Shown here in pieces: positions 34,805 through 47,100 of a stretch of 64,000 nt of DNA. A program made the translations under genes and the position numbers. Positions within the stretch are counted from its first letter, which is position 1. Every line of letters begins with the position of its first letter. Source of the DNA: Brachypterus glaber (Eukaryota > Arthropoda > Insecta > Coleoptera > Kateretidae); NCBI GenBank assembly GCA_958510825.1, contig OY294048.1:20601589-20665588 (forward strand), written 5' to 3'. Below the pieces are notes generated by a model. The model was given only the letters and a program-made list of their open reading frames with translations. It was not told the DNA's origin and did not search any database.

Positions 34805-35975
34805 CACGGTGTATTTGAAATAGGGTCGGAAATTTTAACAGATGGTTTTACATCATAAAAAATGACAAAAAGTTCCTATAAACATATGTCTAAAAATGCG
34901 TCCTAAGGGAGCTACGCCCCTTTGAAAGTGGCTAAAAAAATCGGTTTTTATTTAATAACTCAGAAACCCTTTTAGATATATTAACGAGGTTTTGCACGTG
35001 AATTAATCATAATAATCCTAATATAATTTTCACGTACTTATTTAAACCAGGGGTGTGCGAAACGGGGGGGGGGGGCTTATCAGTTTTTTGTCCCAAACTT
35101 TTTTCTGTGTAACTTTTTTACAATTTTATTTTTGAAATATGATTCCCCAGATCAAAATACATAAAAAAGGTACTCTTGTTGTAATACTGTAGGATTAATC
35201 GTTTTCGAGAAAAATTCATTTGAAAGTAAAATTCCACGGTTCGAGGACGAAAAATTAAATACTAAAATGTTGAAAACCAAAATTTTAATGATGCAGGGCG
35301 AATGTACATTAAAAAATAAGAAAAAAACCTCATATACAGGTACTTCCAAAAATGAATCCTAATGGAGCTATAGTCTCCTAAATATGCACCATTTTTAAAA
35401 GGCTATGGTAGCTTTAAAAGCGTTTTTTCGACCTACATGTATGGAAACTTTTTTTCTTAGCTTTTGATGTAGAATAACATTGCATCATTAAAATTTTGGT
35501 TTTCGACAGTTTAGTATTTAATTTTTCGTCCTCGAACAGTGAAATTTCACCTTCAAATTAACTTTTCTCGAAAACGGTTAATCCTACAGTATTACAACAA
35601 GAGTACCTTTTTTATGTATTTTGACCTGAGGAATCATATTTTAAAAATAAAATTGCAAAAAAGTTACACAGAAAAAAGTTTGGGACAAAAAACTGATAAG
35701 GACCCCCCTTTTCGCACACCCCTGGTTTAAATAAGTACGTGAAAATTACATACAAAGATGGGCCTTATTAGGATTAATTCACGTGCAAAACCTCGTTAAT
35801 ATATCTCAAAGGGTTCCTGAGTTATTAAATAAAAACCGATTTTTTTAGCCAATTTCAAAGGGGCGTAGCTCCCTTATGACGCATTTTTAGACATATGTTT
35901 ATAGGAACTTTTTGTCAAATTTTATCATGTAGAATCACCTGTTAAAATTTCCGACCCTATTTCAAATACACCCTG
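34805..35975. mobile_element. fold-back element B (same family as A)
   Basis: 1171 bp, TA on both sides, ends CACGGTGTATTTGAAATAG and the complement of CAGGGTGTATTTGAAATAG. It is the same length as copy A within 2 bp and very similar throughout. Confidence 0.85.
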
Positions 35976-35977
35976 TA

Positions 35978-37071
35978 CAGGGTCATTCAGAAATAAGTTA
36001 AATTAAAAAATATGAAAAAAAGTTCCTATAAAGGGTGGTCCTGATATGAGTCCTAAGGAAGCTACGACCCTCCTAAGGGTACATCTAAAAAGCAGTTTTT
36101 TTAATATTTCTGGAACCCTATAAACCACAGTAACAATTTTTGCACATGCCTTAACATAAATAAAAGGCTATCATTTCATGTAATTTTTATTTGGTAATTT
36201 TAACCAGGAACATGCGAAAAGGGGGGGCGATATCACTTATTTGCCCTATCTTTTTTATCAGTAGATTTTTTCCCATTAACCTATTTTAATTATATATTAA
36301 TAAGATCAAGGTATTTTTTTTGCTTGATCTACAGTTTGATAACTATTGATTTTTTCAATTGATGTTTTTTTTTTCATCTAAGCTTGTTTACTTTTACTTT
36401 TTTTAATGATAGACACAAAAATTTTTTTGACGAAAATCATATTTTTTGGATATAAAACGTCTAGAAATGGAAAAAAAAGCAATCAAAATTTTTCAAAATA
36501 ATTTTACTACCGCAAGACTTTCCTTGGGGAAGTAAAATACGAAGAATAAAATATATATTTTTTCTTTTTTCAAAATTTCATATTATTTTTTTTGGGGCCA
36601 CCCTCAACAGCAATAAATTATATGTCATTAGAATGGCATTTTTATATAGATTAATAATTTTAATTTAAAAACATACCTTAGGTACCGGAGTTCCGAGTTA
36701 TAGGCATTTGAATTTAGTATTTTTTGTAATAACTTCATTTAATAGTTTTTTTTATCTAAGTTGGGGTGTGTAAACAAATGATGTCATGCTAATATAGGCA
36801 TTGTCCTTAAGGAGGCGTCCCTAAAAATATATTTTTTTAAGGGCCACCCTAACGTATATGAATTTCTAAAATGATTGCTCGCTATTTACAACATGTGCAC
36901 AGTAAACAATTCCTTCCTGAAATAATTCCAGTATATTAAATAAACATTTAAAAACCTTTTAAAATATCATTACCTGCTTGAATCTATGCAATTTGTAGCG
37001 AGAAATAAATTAGAAATAAATTATATTACACGTAAAGGTCACGTTCTAAAACACCCGTTAAAAATGTTTCA
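35978..37071. mobile_element. fold-back relative C, possibly one-armed
   Basis: It begins CAGGGTCATTCAGAAATAAG directly after the TA that ends element B. It carries the shared block (TTCCTATAAAG, then TCCTAAGGAAGCTACGACCC and CTGGAACCCTATAAACC). I could not find a matching right end; 37072 starts another TACAGGGTG sequence, so the boundary is a guess. Confidence 0.5.
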
Positions 37072-37073
37072 TG

Positions 37074-37599
37074 TACAGGGTGTTCCACGAGATTTTTATC
37101 AAGTTTTTCCCCTGGTAGAGTACACACAAGTGTAGTTATTTTTTTAAGGCATAGTTATTTTAAACCTTCCCGCTTGTAAACAATCTCGAAATTACCATAG
37201 CAATTTAAGATACGCATGCGTCGTAAGCGAAATGACTAGGCTCAACTTACACAACCGTAAAACGTTGACGTGCCATTAACGAGAACAAAGCAATGGTTTG
37301 TTTCTCTAAATTATTGGAATAAAAGCGATTTTATAAGCAAATTTTGTTTCTACAGGATTACAAAAATGTTTTTAGCAACAGCTTTATCAATTTTCTTTTT
37401 TTACATCAAAACATCGTAAAAACAAAGTAAGTAAACAAAAATTATAAATTTTGGTTATGTTGACATTCAAAACAAGTCACATGATTCAGTGTAAATCGGA
37501 CTTTGTGGAGTATTTAGCGGCAAATTGAAAATAACTATACCTTAAAAAAATAAACTTTAGGCCAGTCAAATAACTATGTTAAATTGCAATAAATGTACA
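37074..37599. mobile_element. TACAGGGTGTTCCACGAG repeat with inverted arms
   Basis: TTTTTTTAAGGCATAGTTAT near 37140 pairs with ATAACTATACCTTAAAAAAA near 37530. Ends are unclear. Confidence 0.5.
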
Positions 37600-38075
37600 C
37601 GGGCTGATATTTTAAAGGGTAGTTGTGGATAGTAACAGAACTCCTGTTAGTTTTTCACCTGGTGATTTGCGTAGGGGGTGTCAGCTATAACATCTGGCTA
37701 AATATGCATCTTACGATAAAAATGCATATAACCAGTTAGTTTTTTACCGGATGATTTGCGTAAGGGGTGTCCGCTTTCTTCAATTTTAGGAGTGAGTTTC
37801 TCAATATGCATCTTACTATAAAAATTTATATAACCAATTTTGTTAAGGAGAACATTTCCAACAATTTTTGTTTAGATTATTTTTTTAATATATAAATAAC
37901 AATCGAGTTATAAATATTCAAAAATGGCCATGTTAGAGGTAAAATTGTTTTTTTTTTTTCGAAATTGGGGTTTTCCATTTTTCAGCCAAATTATTCATCG
38001 GGGGATAAGCAAACGTGTAGCTCTTGAAATTCTCTTTAAGTTTTATATATTATAGATTTTTGTAAGTATTTTGTG
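37600..38075 (+). repeat. dispersed ~450 bp repeat, copy 1
   Basis: Shares GGCTGATATTTTAAAG, GTTAGTTTTTCACC(G/T)GGTGA and ATAAATATTCAAAAATGG in the same order with 41706-42138. Confidence 0.8.
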
Positions 38076-39470
38076 ACGGGCCTGCGAAGGTATAAAAGGT
38101 GCACAAACCAAACCTGAGCGGCTAAATATCATTCGCACAAGTCCGGTTTGGACTTTTAAAACTATCCTTCGAAAACAAAGTTTAACTTTTCGACCGCAAA
38201 ACATGAACAAAAAGTGCCGCTTTTAGAATCAATGGAATAAAATTGATTTATTTGTTCGGATAATGTAAGTAGGTCTATAAACATATTTGACGCAAATTAT
38301 CTCTATTTTGTATAGGCAGGACATTTTAACATGTGCAGACTTTCTAATATAGTATTTGTAACTGATATAAATAATTAATTTTTCATAAATTGTACCTATA
38401 TTATACAAAACAAACCGCGCCTTTATGAAAATTTATTGGTACTCCTCACATTAAATGTAAATTAAACTGATATATCGATACACACATAAAAAAGTATGCT
38501 TGGGTTGAATATACTTGAATATATAGTATTACTTAATCTAACATTTGCACAAGAGAGTCCTTAAAAAATTCACTTTATAGGCGCTCAAAAAATTGTTTCT
38601 AATTGTCTAAAAACACTGTGCGACAAAATCGAGTGTGATCGTTTAGGCAAGAGATCCGACAACGTCATTCTCAAATATAGGTCTAATATAGTTTCGCTAG
38701 TTTAGGTCATTTAAGCGATATTTTTAACCGACTTTCAAAAAGGAGGATGTTATTACACTTAGTGCAACTAAGAGTGCCGATGTATTGAAATCTTCGCCGA
38801 AAAATCAAAATCTTTGACCACGTTTTTTCACATTTCTCGACGTTTTAGACCATTCTGAATCGAAATCAGTAAAAAATTTTTTTGCGTCAGTCTGTCTGTC
38901 TGTCTGGGTGTAAACTCTCCAACTCCATTTATACATGAGATATTGACTTGCGGTTTTTTGCATATTGTTTCTTATCGTATTCCGAAGAGCTGATTAGATT
39001 TTGGGGGTAAAAATAGGGTAAAACTCCTATTTTTAGCGTTTTTTGTTTATAATTAAGGCAATTATTATTGTATTTGGTTAATTTAGCACTTATATAAAAG
39101 ATAATTTTAAATTGGTCAAAAATTTTTATAAACAACGTTTTCCTAAAACGCATTGTTTTCGAGATATTGGCGTTTAAAGCAGTAAAAGTTTTTTTTTAGC
39201 ATATCTCACATATTTATAACCCGATTTCAAAAAATTATATTTTAAATAAAAGCTCTTTTTAAGCCCTATAAAAAATGTTATGAACAGTTTTTTGCTAGAA
39301 TATAATATTTTAAAGATACAGAATTTAAAATCAAACAAAACACCTAGTTTGAAATTTGCAAACTAGATATACAATAGTGCCGATGTTTTGACAGGGTGCT
39401 TGCAACGTTTCATCTAGTTTAATTTAAAGTTTTCAATTCAAGCTAATATGCAAGACCCATTTTCCAAGTC
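38076..39470. other. repeat-derived DNA without genes
   Basis: 38083-38140 resembles 9975-10030 (GGTATAAA-GGTGCA-AAACC). 38885-38905 is a GTCTGTC run. 38940-39300 is a diverged inverted match to 62945-63230. Confidence 0.5.
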
Positions 39471-39720
39471 AGCGTTTCATAACTTTTTCCTATCAAAAGA
39501 TATGAAAAAAGTTCATATAAACTTATGTCCAAAAACGCTTCGTAAGGGAGCTACGGTCCTTTATTGACAACCCCGCAAATTAGATTTTTGTTAAATATCT
39601 CCGGAACCCTTTAAGCTACAGAAACGAGTTTATGCATGTGTTTTTATATTAATAAGGCCTACTTATATACATATAATATTTGTATACAGTAACTTTAGTC
39701 AAGTGCGGGCCAAACTGGGA
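39471..39720 (+). mobile_element. solo arm of the conserved-block fold-back superfamily
   Basis: Contains TTCATATAAACTTATGTCC, CGTAAGGGAGCTACGG and CTCCGGAACCCTTTAAGCTA in the shared order; no partner arm is nearby. Confidence 0.65.
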
Positions 39721-40030
39721 GGCTCAATTCTATTTTCAGTGTAACTTTTTTGCTGTTTTTTAGTTTGATTATGATCATACATAAAAATACATAAAAAAGG
39801 TCATATGAAGAGTGCAACTAACATAAGGGCCTAACCAACAAAATTATTATTTCTAATGATATAATTATATTTTAATTGTGTTTGATTGTTTACATCGTTT
39901 TATGTTTATTGTATTTATTGTAGTAGTTGAAATAAGGGCCTAAAAAATGCCCTTAATCAAAAGGGCCTAACCCTCATTTTTTTCGAAATACGGGTTTTGC
40001 TTGAAACGGTACTAGTTAACGTACTTTATC

Positions 40031-41098
40031 CAATACATACAGATAATAAGACAATTACCAGCTTTATTTTAAATACAGCCTGTTCCAGAACTCGCGTACC
40101 GAAATTTAAGAGGTGATTCTACATCCAAAAATATGAAAAAAAGTTTCTATAAAGGTTGGTCCGGAAATGAGCCCTAAGGGAGCTACGGCCCTTCGAAGAT
40201 GACGTATTGAATGGGGAACAAAAAAAAGCACCAATAAAATTTTAATGCTGCAGGGTGATTCTTCATTTAAAACTGAGCAAAAAAGTATTATACACCAAAA
40301 CACCTAAATTTAATATTAAAGGAGTAATAGCCTTTTAAAAAGTAACGTTTTTAGTGGCACAAAATGTTACTTCCTCTTAATTGCATTTTTTTTTTGATAA
40401 CGGTTGCTCCTACAGTGTTACACTATATGATATTTTATATGTATTTTTACTCTAGAAATCTATATTTTTTAGAACAAATCCAAAAAACATACACATATAA
40501 AAGTTTGGGGCAAAAATGTTTTAAGCCTCATATATTTTGTCCGTCTGGGCACGCCTCTGGATAAATTAAAAAAATAAATTAACATAAACTTATTGCCCTT
40601 ATTAATACTAGTATACATGCAAAAGCTCGCCGCTCTAGCTTAAACGGTACCCGAGTTATTAATTAAAAACCTTATTTTTATTACAATTTTAAAGGGCCCT
40701 AGATCCCTTAGGGCTCATTTCCGGACCAACCTTTATAGGAACTTTTTTTATATTTTTGGATCTAGAATCACCTCTTAAATTTTGGCATGCCAGTTATGGA
40801 TCACCCTGTAGATAAACTCAATAATAACCCCCGCGTGGCTTTTACTTTATTGAGTGGATAATTATTTATTTTACCCACTCAACTGATACTTGTCAAATTA
40901 TTTTCTTGTAAATGTCATTAAAATTTTTAATAAAAATATGAATTACTAAGCTATTTATTGGATAAAACCTTGTATGGCACTCATGGGTAAACCGATATTG
41001 CCCTCTCGAAAATTAACCTGCTTGGCTGACGCCTCCCAGGTTAATTTTCTCATAGGCAATATCTTACTTTACCCACTAGTACCATAAATAACTATTAT
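40031..41098 (-). repeat. dispersed ~330 bp repeat, interrupted copy
   Basis: Reverse-strand copy of 14234-14564, split by fold-back D between 40075 and 40809. Confidence 0.85.
40076..40808. mobile_element. fold-back element D with proven TA target
   Basis: It starts CAGCCTGTTCCAGAACTCGC and ends with the complement of CAGGGTGATCCATAACTGGC. TA lies on both sides. The undisturbed sequence at 14 kb has a single TA at that place, so the insertion duplicated TA. Both arms carry the shared GGGAGCTACGGCCCTT-type block. Confidence 0.9.
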
Positions 41099-41705
41099 CG
41101 CTCTAGTTAATAAATATTCCTAACATGTTACTAGAAGTGGCAAAAAAATGCACTGGAAATAAGGTTAGGGACGCAAATTTTAATAATTTGTTTTTTTTGC
41201 CCCACCCAAATATTTACCGTTAACTATTCTTATTTAAAAAAGGTTATGAACCTATTCAAAACTAGAAAAGACAATATTTTATAAAAAAAAAACAATCTTA
41301 TAATAAACGGGTAGGTGTTAGTTGCACTCTTCACATCACGTAATGAGTATTCACTGTTTATGAGAATAATGCAATTAAAAGTAATATTTTACGCTTTATT
41401 CATAAAAAAAGAAGTAAAAATAAGCAATGCTTCGTTTGGACTTTTTAGTACTAGTATAATCTTCACACTAAATAGTATGTTGCGTTTTTTCTCGATATAC
41501 TTCCAAAATCATATTTGCTTTAATTTAAACTCGTGATCGTGATCTTGTGATCTCCGCTATAACTTTTTTGTTTGTGAAGCTTTTTTTTTTAATTGGTAAG
41601 AATATTTCTATTTATTAAAGTAATATTTTCTGAAAGTTTCCTTTTATTTTTTAAAAAGTTGTCCCCTCAAACTTTTTTATTTTTTAATAGATTTTTTTTC
41701 AAAAG
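41099..41705. other. AT-rich DNA
   Basis: No gene recognised. Confidence 0.4.
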
Positions 41706-42138
41706 TACACTGGCTGATATTTTAAAGCGTAGTAGTGGATAGTAACAGAACATTCCTGTTAGTTTTTCACCGGGTGATTTGCGTAAGGGGTGTCCGCTAT
41801 AGCGGACACAAGATATATCTTGAATTTTAGGGGTGAGTGCGGTTATCTCACTAAATATGTATCTTACGATACGATAAAAATGCATATAAACAATTTTGTC
41901 AAGGAGGAAATTTTCAACAACTTTTGTTGGGATCTTTTTTTTAATATATTAATTTTTTTAATATATTAATAACAATCGGGTTATAAATATTCAAAAATGG
42001 TCATGTTGGGGGTGAAATTGTTTTTTCCGATTTTTCAGCCACTTTATTTATCAGAGGATAAAAGTGGTTATGAGCAAATTTGTAGCTCTTTAAATTCTCT
42101 ATAAGTTTTATATATTATACATGTTCATAAGTATTTTT
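41706..42138 (+). repeat. dispersed ~450 bp repeat, copy 2
   Basis: Same order of words as 37600-38075, with a 22-base inverted insertion around GGGTGTCCGCTATAGCGGAC (41789-41808). Confidence 0.8.
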
Positions 42139-42273
42139 TAACGGTTACATTGGGCGCTGAAAGTCGAGTTGCGCCCTCTTGGAGTGTTACGCCCATTTTA
42201 ATGGTATAGGAAAAGTAGCATTACAGGAGGGGGGTGGGGTCAAAAATTTGCGTTACGTAATACTTGAACGTTT

Positions 42274-42365
42274 GGACCAAAGGGAGGTAGTACAATGGGC
42301 CCAGCTAAGTGGCCTAAGTGCGTGTAGATAGCTACCCTCCACCCTAATAACCATAACCATAACCA
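42274..42365 (+). mobile_element. 92 bp LINE 3' end with 13 bp target duplication
   Basis: It starts GGACCAAAGGGAGGTAG, ends in CCCTAATAACCATAACCATA, and is flanked by TACTTGAACGTTT on both sides (42261-42273, 42366-42378). It is inserted in a partial copy of the 22446 MITE family. Confidence 0.75.
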
Positions 42366-42802
42366 TACTTGAACGTTTACAAATGTAAACTTCAAATTAA
42401 AAAAAAATCGGTTAAATGACCTAAAGTAGCGAAACCCCGTGTGGTCTCGACTATAGTGGTCCTAAATTAACGACTGACGTTCAGAGATCTCATGCCTAAA
42501 TTTTTTGTCACAGTGTAATTATGTAAAAATTATGTACACTAAAAAAAGATCTGTTTGAGGAACCAGATCAGTAGTTAAATACATAACAACTATTTTTCTG
42601 ATTGCTGCAACCAGAAACCTGGTGAGGGTAACAAGGCAAATTGTTGTGCTTACCAGATCATTAAAATCTAAGTTTAGTTTCTGGTAACCAGACATTATTA
42701 TTGAATTTAACCCCCTTCACCAAAAAAAATAAAACAAGAAAATTAATGTATATTTGTTTAAATAAAGGATTGCATAAACAGGACCTTTAAAACCCAAATA
42801 GC

Positions 42803-42827
42803 GTGAGTTCGATTCTCACCGGCGCCG
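42803..42827 (+). tRNA. tRNA 3' end fragment or tRNA-derived SINE head
   Basis: A perfect T arm GTGAG-TTCGATT-CTCAC followed by a 7-base 3' acceptor strand CGGCGCC, a G and, shortly after, TTTTTT. I found no matching D arm, anticodon arm or 5' acceptor strand upstream. So it is not an intact tRNA gene. The ~140 bp after it (GGCGAAGGCGTAAGTGAAGC onward) is unusually GC-rich and could be a SINE body. Confidence 0.4.
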
Positions 42828-43108
42828 ATTTGCCTTTTTTAGTTAATTAATAATTTAAATTTGGCGAAGGCGTAAGTGAAGCGGACACTCCCTATAAATT
42901 GGTTCGAAAGTTAATTAAAGCCGGTGGTTCCCTCTACTACTAGCCCACACAAGTTCTGGACTTATGGGGATGCTTAATTAAGTAGAATAGTACGAGGTTA
43001 AACAAAAATGTAATTATATGTGATACATGAATGCACACGATAAAGTTTCATTTAAAAAAAAATCCCACACGCCCCCTGACCATATTGTATTATTTATATA
43101 ATTTTATA

Positions 43109-43834
43109 GAGTGCGGTCCAAAAGTCACCCCCCCCCCTCTTAACTTTTGAACCAGTTGAGATATTGACTTCAAATTTGGAACTTTTAAATAAGACAACTT
43201 AAACTATCTTTTAGCATATATTTAATACTTTCAGCTCTTAAAATGTGGGCAGGGGGGCATGGGGGCACATTTTTTTTAATGGAAAGGGGGGTCGTGTAGT
43301 ACATCATTTTAAAGCTTATAAAATTCTCCATTTAACTACATGTTTTTAAATTTAAAAAAAAATGGATTTAAAATGGGGTTGAAATTGGGTATTAATGTCA
43401 AAATTCCTCTAAAAAAAAAACAAATAATTTTTAAAAAATGCCTAATTTCATCATAAAAAAATGTTAATTATACTTTTAAACTAATTTTAGTTGACATAAA
43501 TAAAAATTTATAAAAAAAAAACTTAAAAAATCGAATGTTTTAGCACAAAAAATTGAAAAATCAAAACCTTAAAAAACATTTTTAAAAAATTTAAAAATGT
43601 TAATTTAAATAGAGAATTTTGTAAGCTTTAAAATGATGTATCACACGACCCCAGTTTCCATTTAAAAAAATGTCCACTCCTGCCCCCCCTGCCCACATTT
43701 TAAGAGCTGAAAATATCAAATATATGCTAAAAGATAGTTTAAGTTGTCTTATTTAAGTATTCTAAATTTGAAGTCGATATCTCAACTCGTTCAAAAGTTT
43801 TAAAGGGGGGGGGGGTGACTTTTGGACCGCACTG
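43109..43834. mobile_element. CAGTGCGGTCC fold-back, full copy
   Basis: TA on both sides; ends GAGTGCGGTCCAAAAGTCAC and the complement of CAGTGCGGTCCAAAAGTCAC. Arms of ~280 bp carry GCAGGGGGGCATGGGG and GGAAAGGGGGGTCGTGT. No coding. Related copies at 21022 and 61377. Confidence 0.85.
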
Positions 43835-44252
43835 TATGTTTCTAGCATATTAGAAAATAAAATAAAAAAATACCTATTTCCTTATTGGAATGTTGTTCTT
43901 ATGAAGATGTCCATAAGTAGGTAATAAATAAATAAATAATTGAAGAATACGTATAAGTAATATATTAATTATACAAGGACATTAAACGTTTATTATATTG
44001 CAATAAATATATTTATGCATCTATATACATGAAGAAAAAATCTAGGTAAAAATTATATTGCTTTCTTAGATTAGGAGCGCATATGTGCGCATGTGCTAAT
44101 TCTTATAAAATTTACCACAAAAACTAGAAAAAATAAAAAGTAATGCTTTCTTTCTACGACTGTCTTAGAATGTTAGTCAAATCGCACGGAATAGTATATT
44201 CTATAACTAGTATGGAATAGACAATATTCCGCGCGAGCGGAAAGTTTGTCAT

Positions 44253-44667
44253 ACGAGCCGGTAGGCGAGTACGACGGTCCCGCGAGTGCGAAATGACTAT
44301 TCTATACATGTTGTAGACTATACTTTTTCTTCGACTGCAAATATAAAACACTGTATGGCTTTAAACTGCGGACAAGGTTAAAAACGATGTTTTTTATGGC
44401 TCGACATTGTAAATGCAATAAAACACATATTTTTAAATAAAGCAATTAATATTATTTAATAATTTTATCAAGATTTTTATTTAATTTTAGCACATATTTA
44501 CACATTATAACAAAAAAACACAAAAAACATTGTTTTTAACCTTGTCCGCAGTTTAAAGCCATACAGTGTTCCATATTTGCAGTCGAAGAAAAAGTATAGG
44601 CTACAACACGTACGGAATAGTCATTCCGCACTCGCGGTACCGTCATACTCGCCTACCGGCTCGTATC
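44253..44667. mobile_element. palindrome with nested CACTGTATGG repeat
   Basis: The inner part 44349-44568 has ends CACTGTATGGCTTTAAACTG and its complement. Pairing continues outward through TTTTTCTTCGACTGCAAATA and TACGAGCCGGTAGGCGAGTA. A third partial arm is at 44935-45060. An (ATT)n run follows at 44670-44707. Confidence 0.75.
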
Positions 44668-44668
44668 A

Positions 44669-44669
<1 letters not shown>

Positions 44670-44707
<38 letters not shown>
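44670..44707. repeat. (ATT)n microsatellite
   Basis: About 12 units next to the palindrome. Confidence 0.95.
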
Positions 44708-44708
<1 letters not shown>

Positions 44709-45139
44709 CTTACAGTATATAGCAAATTCCTTAAGCGGTTGAAACCTAATGCACATTCCGTGATAGGTTTCATATGCCGTAATAGGTTTCGTATTTTTAG
44801 CAAAATCAAAGAAATACAAAATTCACTATAAAATATTAAATTATTAGATAAAAAATTTAATTATTGGATGTAAATTATTGTTTTTTATTAAAACATTTGG
44901 TTATCATGTAATTTATAAAAAAAAATGAATGTATAAAACTTCAGTCGCAGAAAAAGTAGAGTCTGCAACACGTTTAGAATGGCTATTCCTCACTTATGGA
45001 CCGTCCCCCCCGCCGCTATCTCGGCTCGGGTGACAAACATCCACTCGTTCGGAATATGTATCATCTACACTTGTTACAGAATATACTATTCTTTAAATAG
45101 CTACGAAAATTTTTTCTCAATGCAAACATGTGCATTAGG

Positions 45140-45788
45140 GTGGTTCAAAAAAAAATTACTTAATATTTTCTATTTGTCGTGGTTCGAACGCATAAATTCC
45201 GAAAAAGTGAATTTTCTATTAATTCGTGTATGCAAACATTCCTGAAGGATTAATGAAATGAAGTAGCTCTACAGAAAAATCTGACTATGGATCATGGTAG
45301 CAGAAGGTCTACACATTACAGAACCATTTACAGGTAAATCCAAAAACTTGTTTTTGGTAAATAATGTTAAATAATCTTCTGCAGAATCTTTGACAATAAA
45401 TTTCATATTTTGTTAAACGATTCCGATAGTATTTTTTTACCTGATTTCGAATATCTTTAAAGTAAATCGCTATGCTTATAGAAAAATTATCATAGTACTT
45501 GAAAGCTTTTATGCAGGCTTCATTTAGAGCGGCGTTCTTACTCTTTAAAATCGTACAAAAAAAACTTAGCACAATGTTTGGACTTTTTTTTTAATTTGAA
45601 AACGGTTTTAAAATACCGCTGAAAACACATATTATGCAAACTATATTTTTCTTTGCTACATAGTGTTTTTGTCGAATTTTGCCAGTTTGCTCGGTTTTTG
45701 TACAACTTTCATTTTTGACATTTGGACAGTAATTGCGAATTAAACACAGAAAAGATTAAGTTAATAAAAGTTTTTTTTGGCCACCCTA
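45140..45788. mobile_element. TAGGGTGG-ended element
   Basis: GGGTGGTTCAAAAAAAAATT after TA and TTTTTTTTGGCCACCC before TA. Arms beyond the first ~20 bases pair poorly. Confidence 0.5.
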
Positions 45789-45949
45789 TTGTGCATCGAT
45801 CTGATGAATATTTGGTCAAAAATTAATTATTCAAAATGACGACGGCGAATTAATTATATGTAGTAATAATAACACAACTATTCGATGTAAATATTTTTTA
45901 ATTTTTTATTTTATTAATTATAAAACAATATTTTGTTCATATATTTATT

Positions 45950-46590
45950 ATTATATTATTCACGGCGCCTGCGCTAGAATAATATTATACGGTAGTTTCA
46001 AATTTTCCAAAATCGCCAAAAAAAGTCCAAGCTTCCTAGACATAAAATTCTTGGATAAAAATGGGTCTCATGAAAAAATAAGAAACTTTGAAAATGTCTG
46101 TCCGTATGTCTGTCTGATGTCACGTTTTTTGTAGACACTATAACTCAAAACGAATAATCCGATCGACTCCAAATTTTCAGGAAAAATCAAGTTCTAAGAA
46201 GGGAAGATCCTTATTGTTTTTGAAAGTAATCCCCTAAAGACAAAAAAGTTATGGGGAGTTAAACTTAAAAAAAAAATCGAAAAAAGCTGAAAGGAAATTC
46301 GATAAAGTATTTTTTTCAGGAAAAATTACTTTTATTATAAGGATTAATTCTACAAAAAAAAAAATTTTATTTTTTTTTATTTTATTTTTTTCAATTTTTT
46401 GGTTTTTGCAAAAAGAAAATTTAATAAATAAAAATTGAAAAATAAAAAAAAATAAGTTTTTTTGAATAATTTTTCTTTTTTCAAAAATGATCTTTAAAAA
46501 AATATATTTTTTTTGCTATTTTTTTTTAATTTTGTATTTGGGAAATGCAATATGCCATTTACTGTGAATAATATATAATGGAATGCGTAG
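45950..46590 (+). repeat. dispersed repeat, second copy of 29196-29967 family
   Basis: Same order of blocks with a shorter A/T-rich middle. Confidence 0.8.
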
Positions 46591-47100
46591 TCTTCACCGC
46601 TTGTTTAATATTTACTTTTAATTTAATTTCGCTTGAAGTAAATGGCTTTTGCGCCAATTGTCTTGGCCTTAAATTGTACATCGCTTAAGCTTTTAGTTTA
46701 AACTTAAGACACGTACAATAGAAGCTAAATGAAATAAATACGGTATTAAAAATAAAAAAACAAGGCATTATAATATCATTATATCAACAAACAGTGCAAG
46801 TTATCTTCTTTTATGTTATTGTTACAGGCAATTTCCTCCGCACTCGTGCCACACATCTAGAAACTGTTAAGTTTTAATATGTTTTTACTTAATTGTTTTA
46901 ACAAGATTTTAATAAACTGTACTAAATACCGCTGCTAACAAAATAATAGCTACCAACTTTTCTGTACAAGTATAATTTAACACTGCTGAGAAGCGAGCGA
47001 AGACGACTGTCGGACAGCTGTCCCCACTCTATAACACCGCGCACGACAGTGTATCTATGAAAAAAGTTAAAAAGATAACAAAAGATGAGTCATAGTTCGC
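46591..47100. other. intergenic, upstream of LINE
   Basis: No endonuclease N-terminus is recognisable; the LINE seems truncated at about 47100. Confidence 0.5.

Noticed and set aside
42345..42370. CCATAACCATAACCAT as telomere-like repeat
   Set aside because: It is the 3' tail of a LINE fragment with target duplication on both sides.
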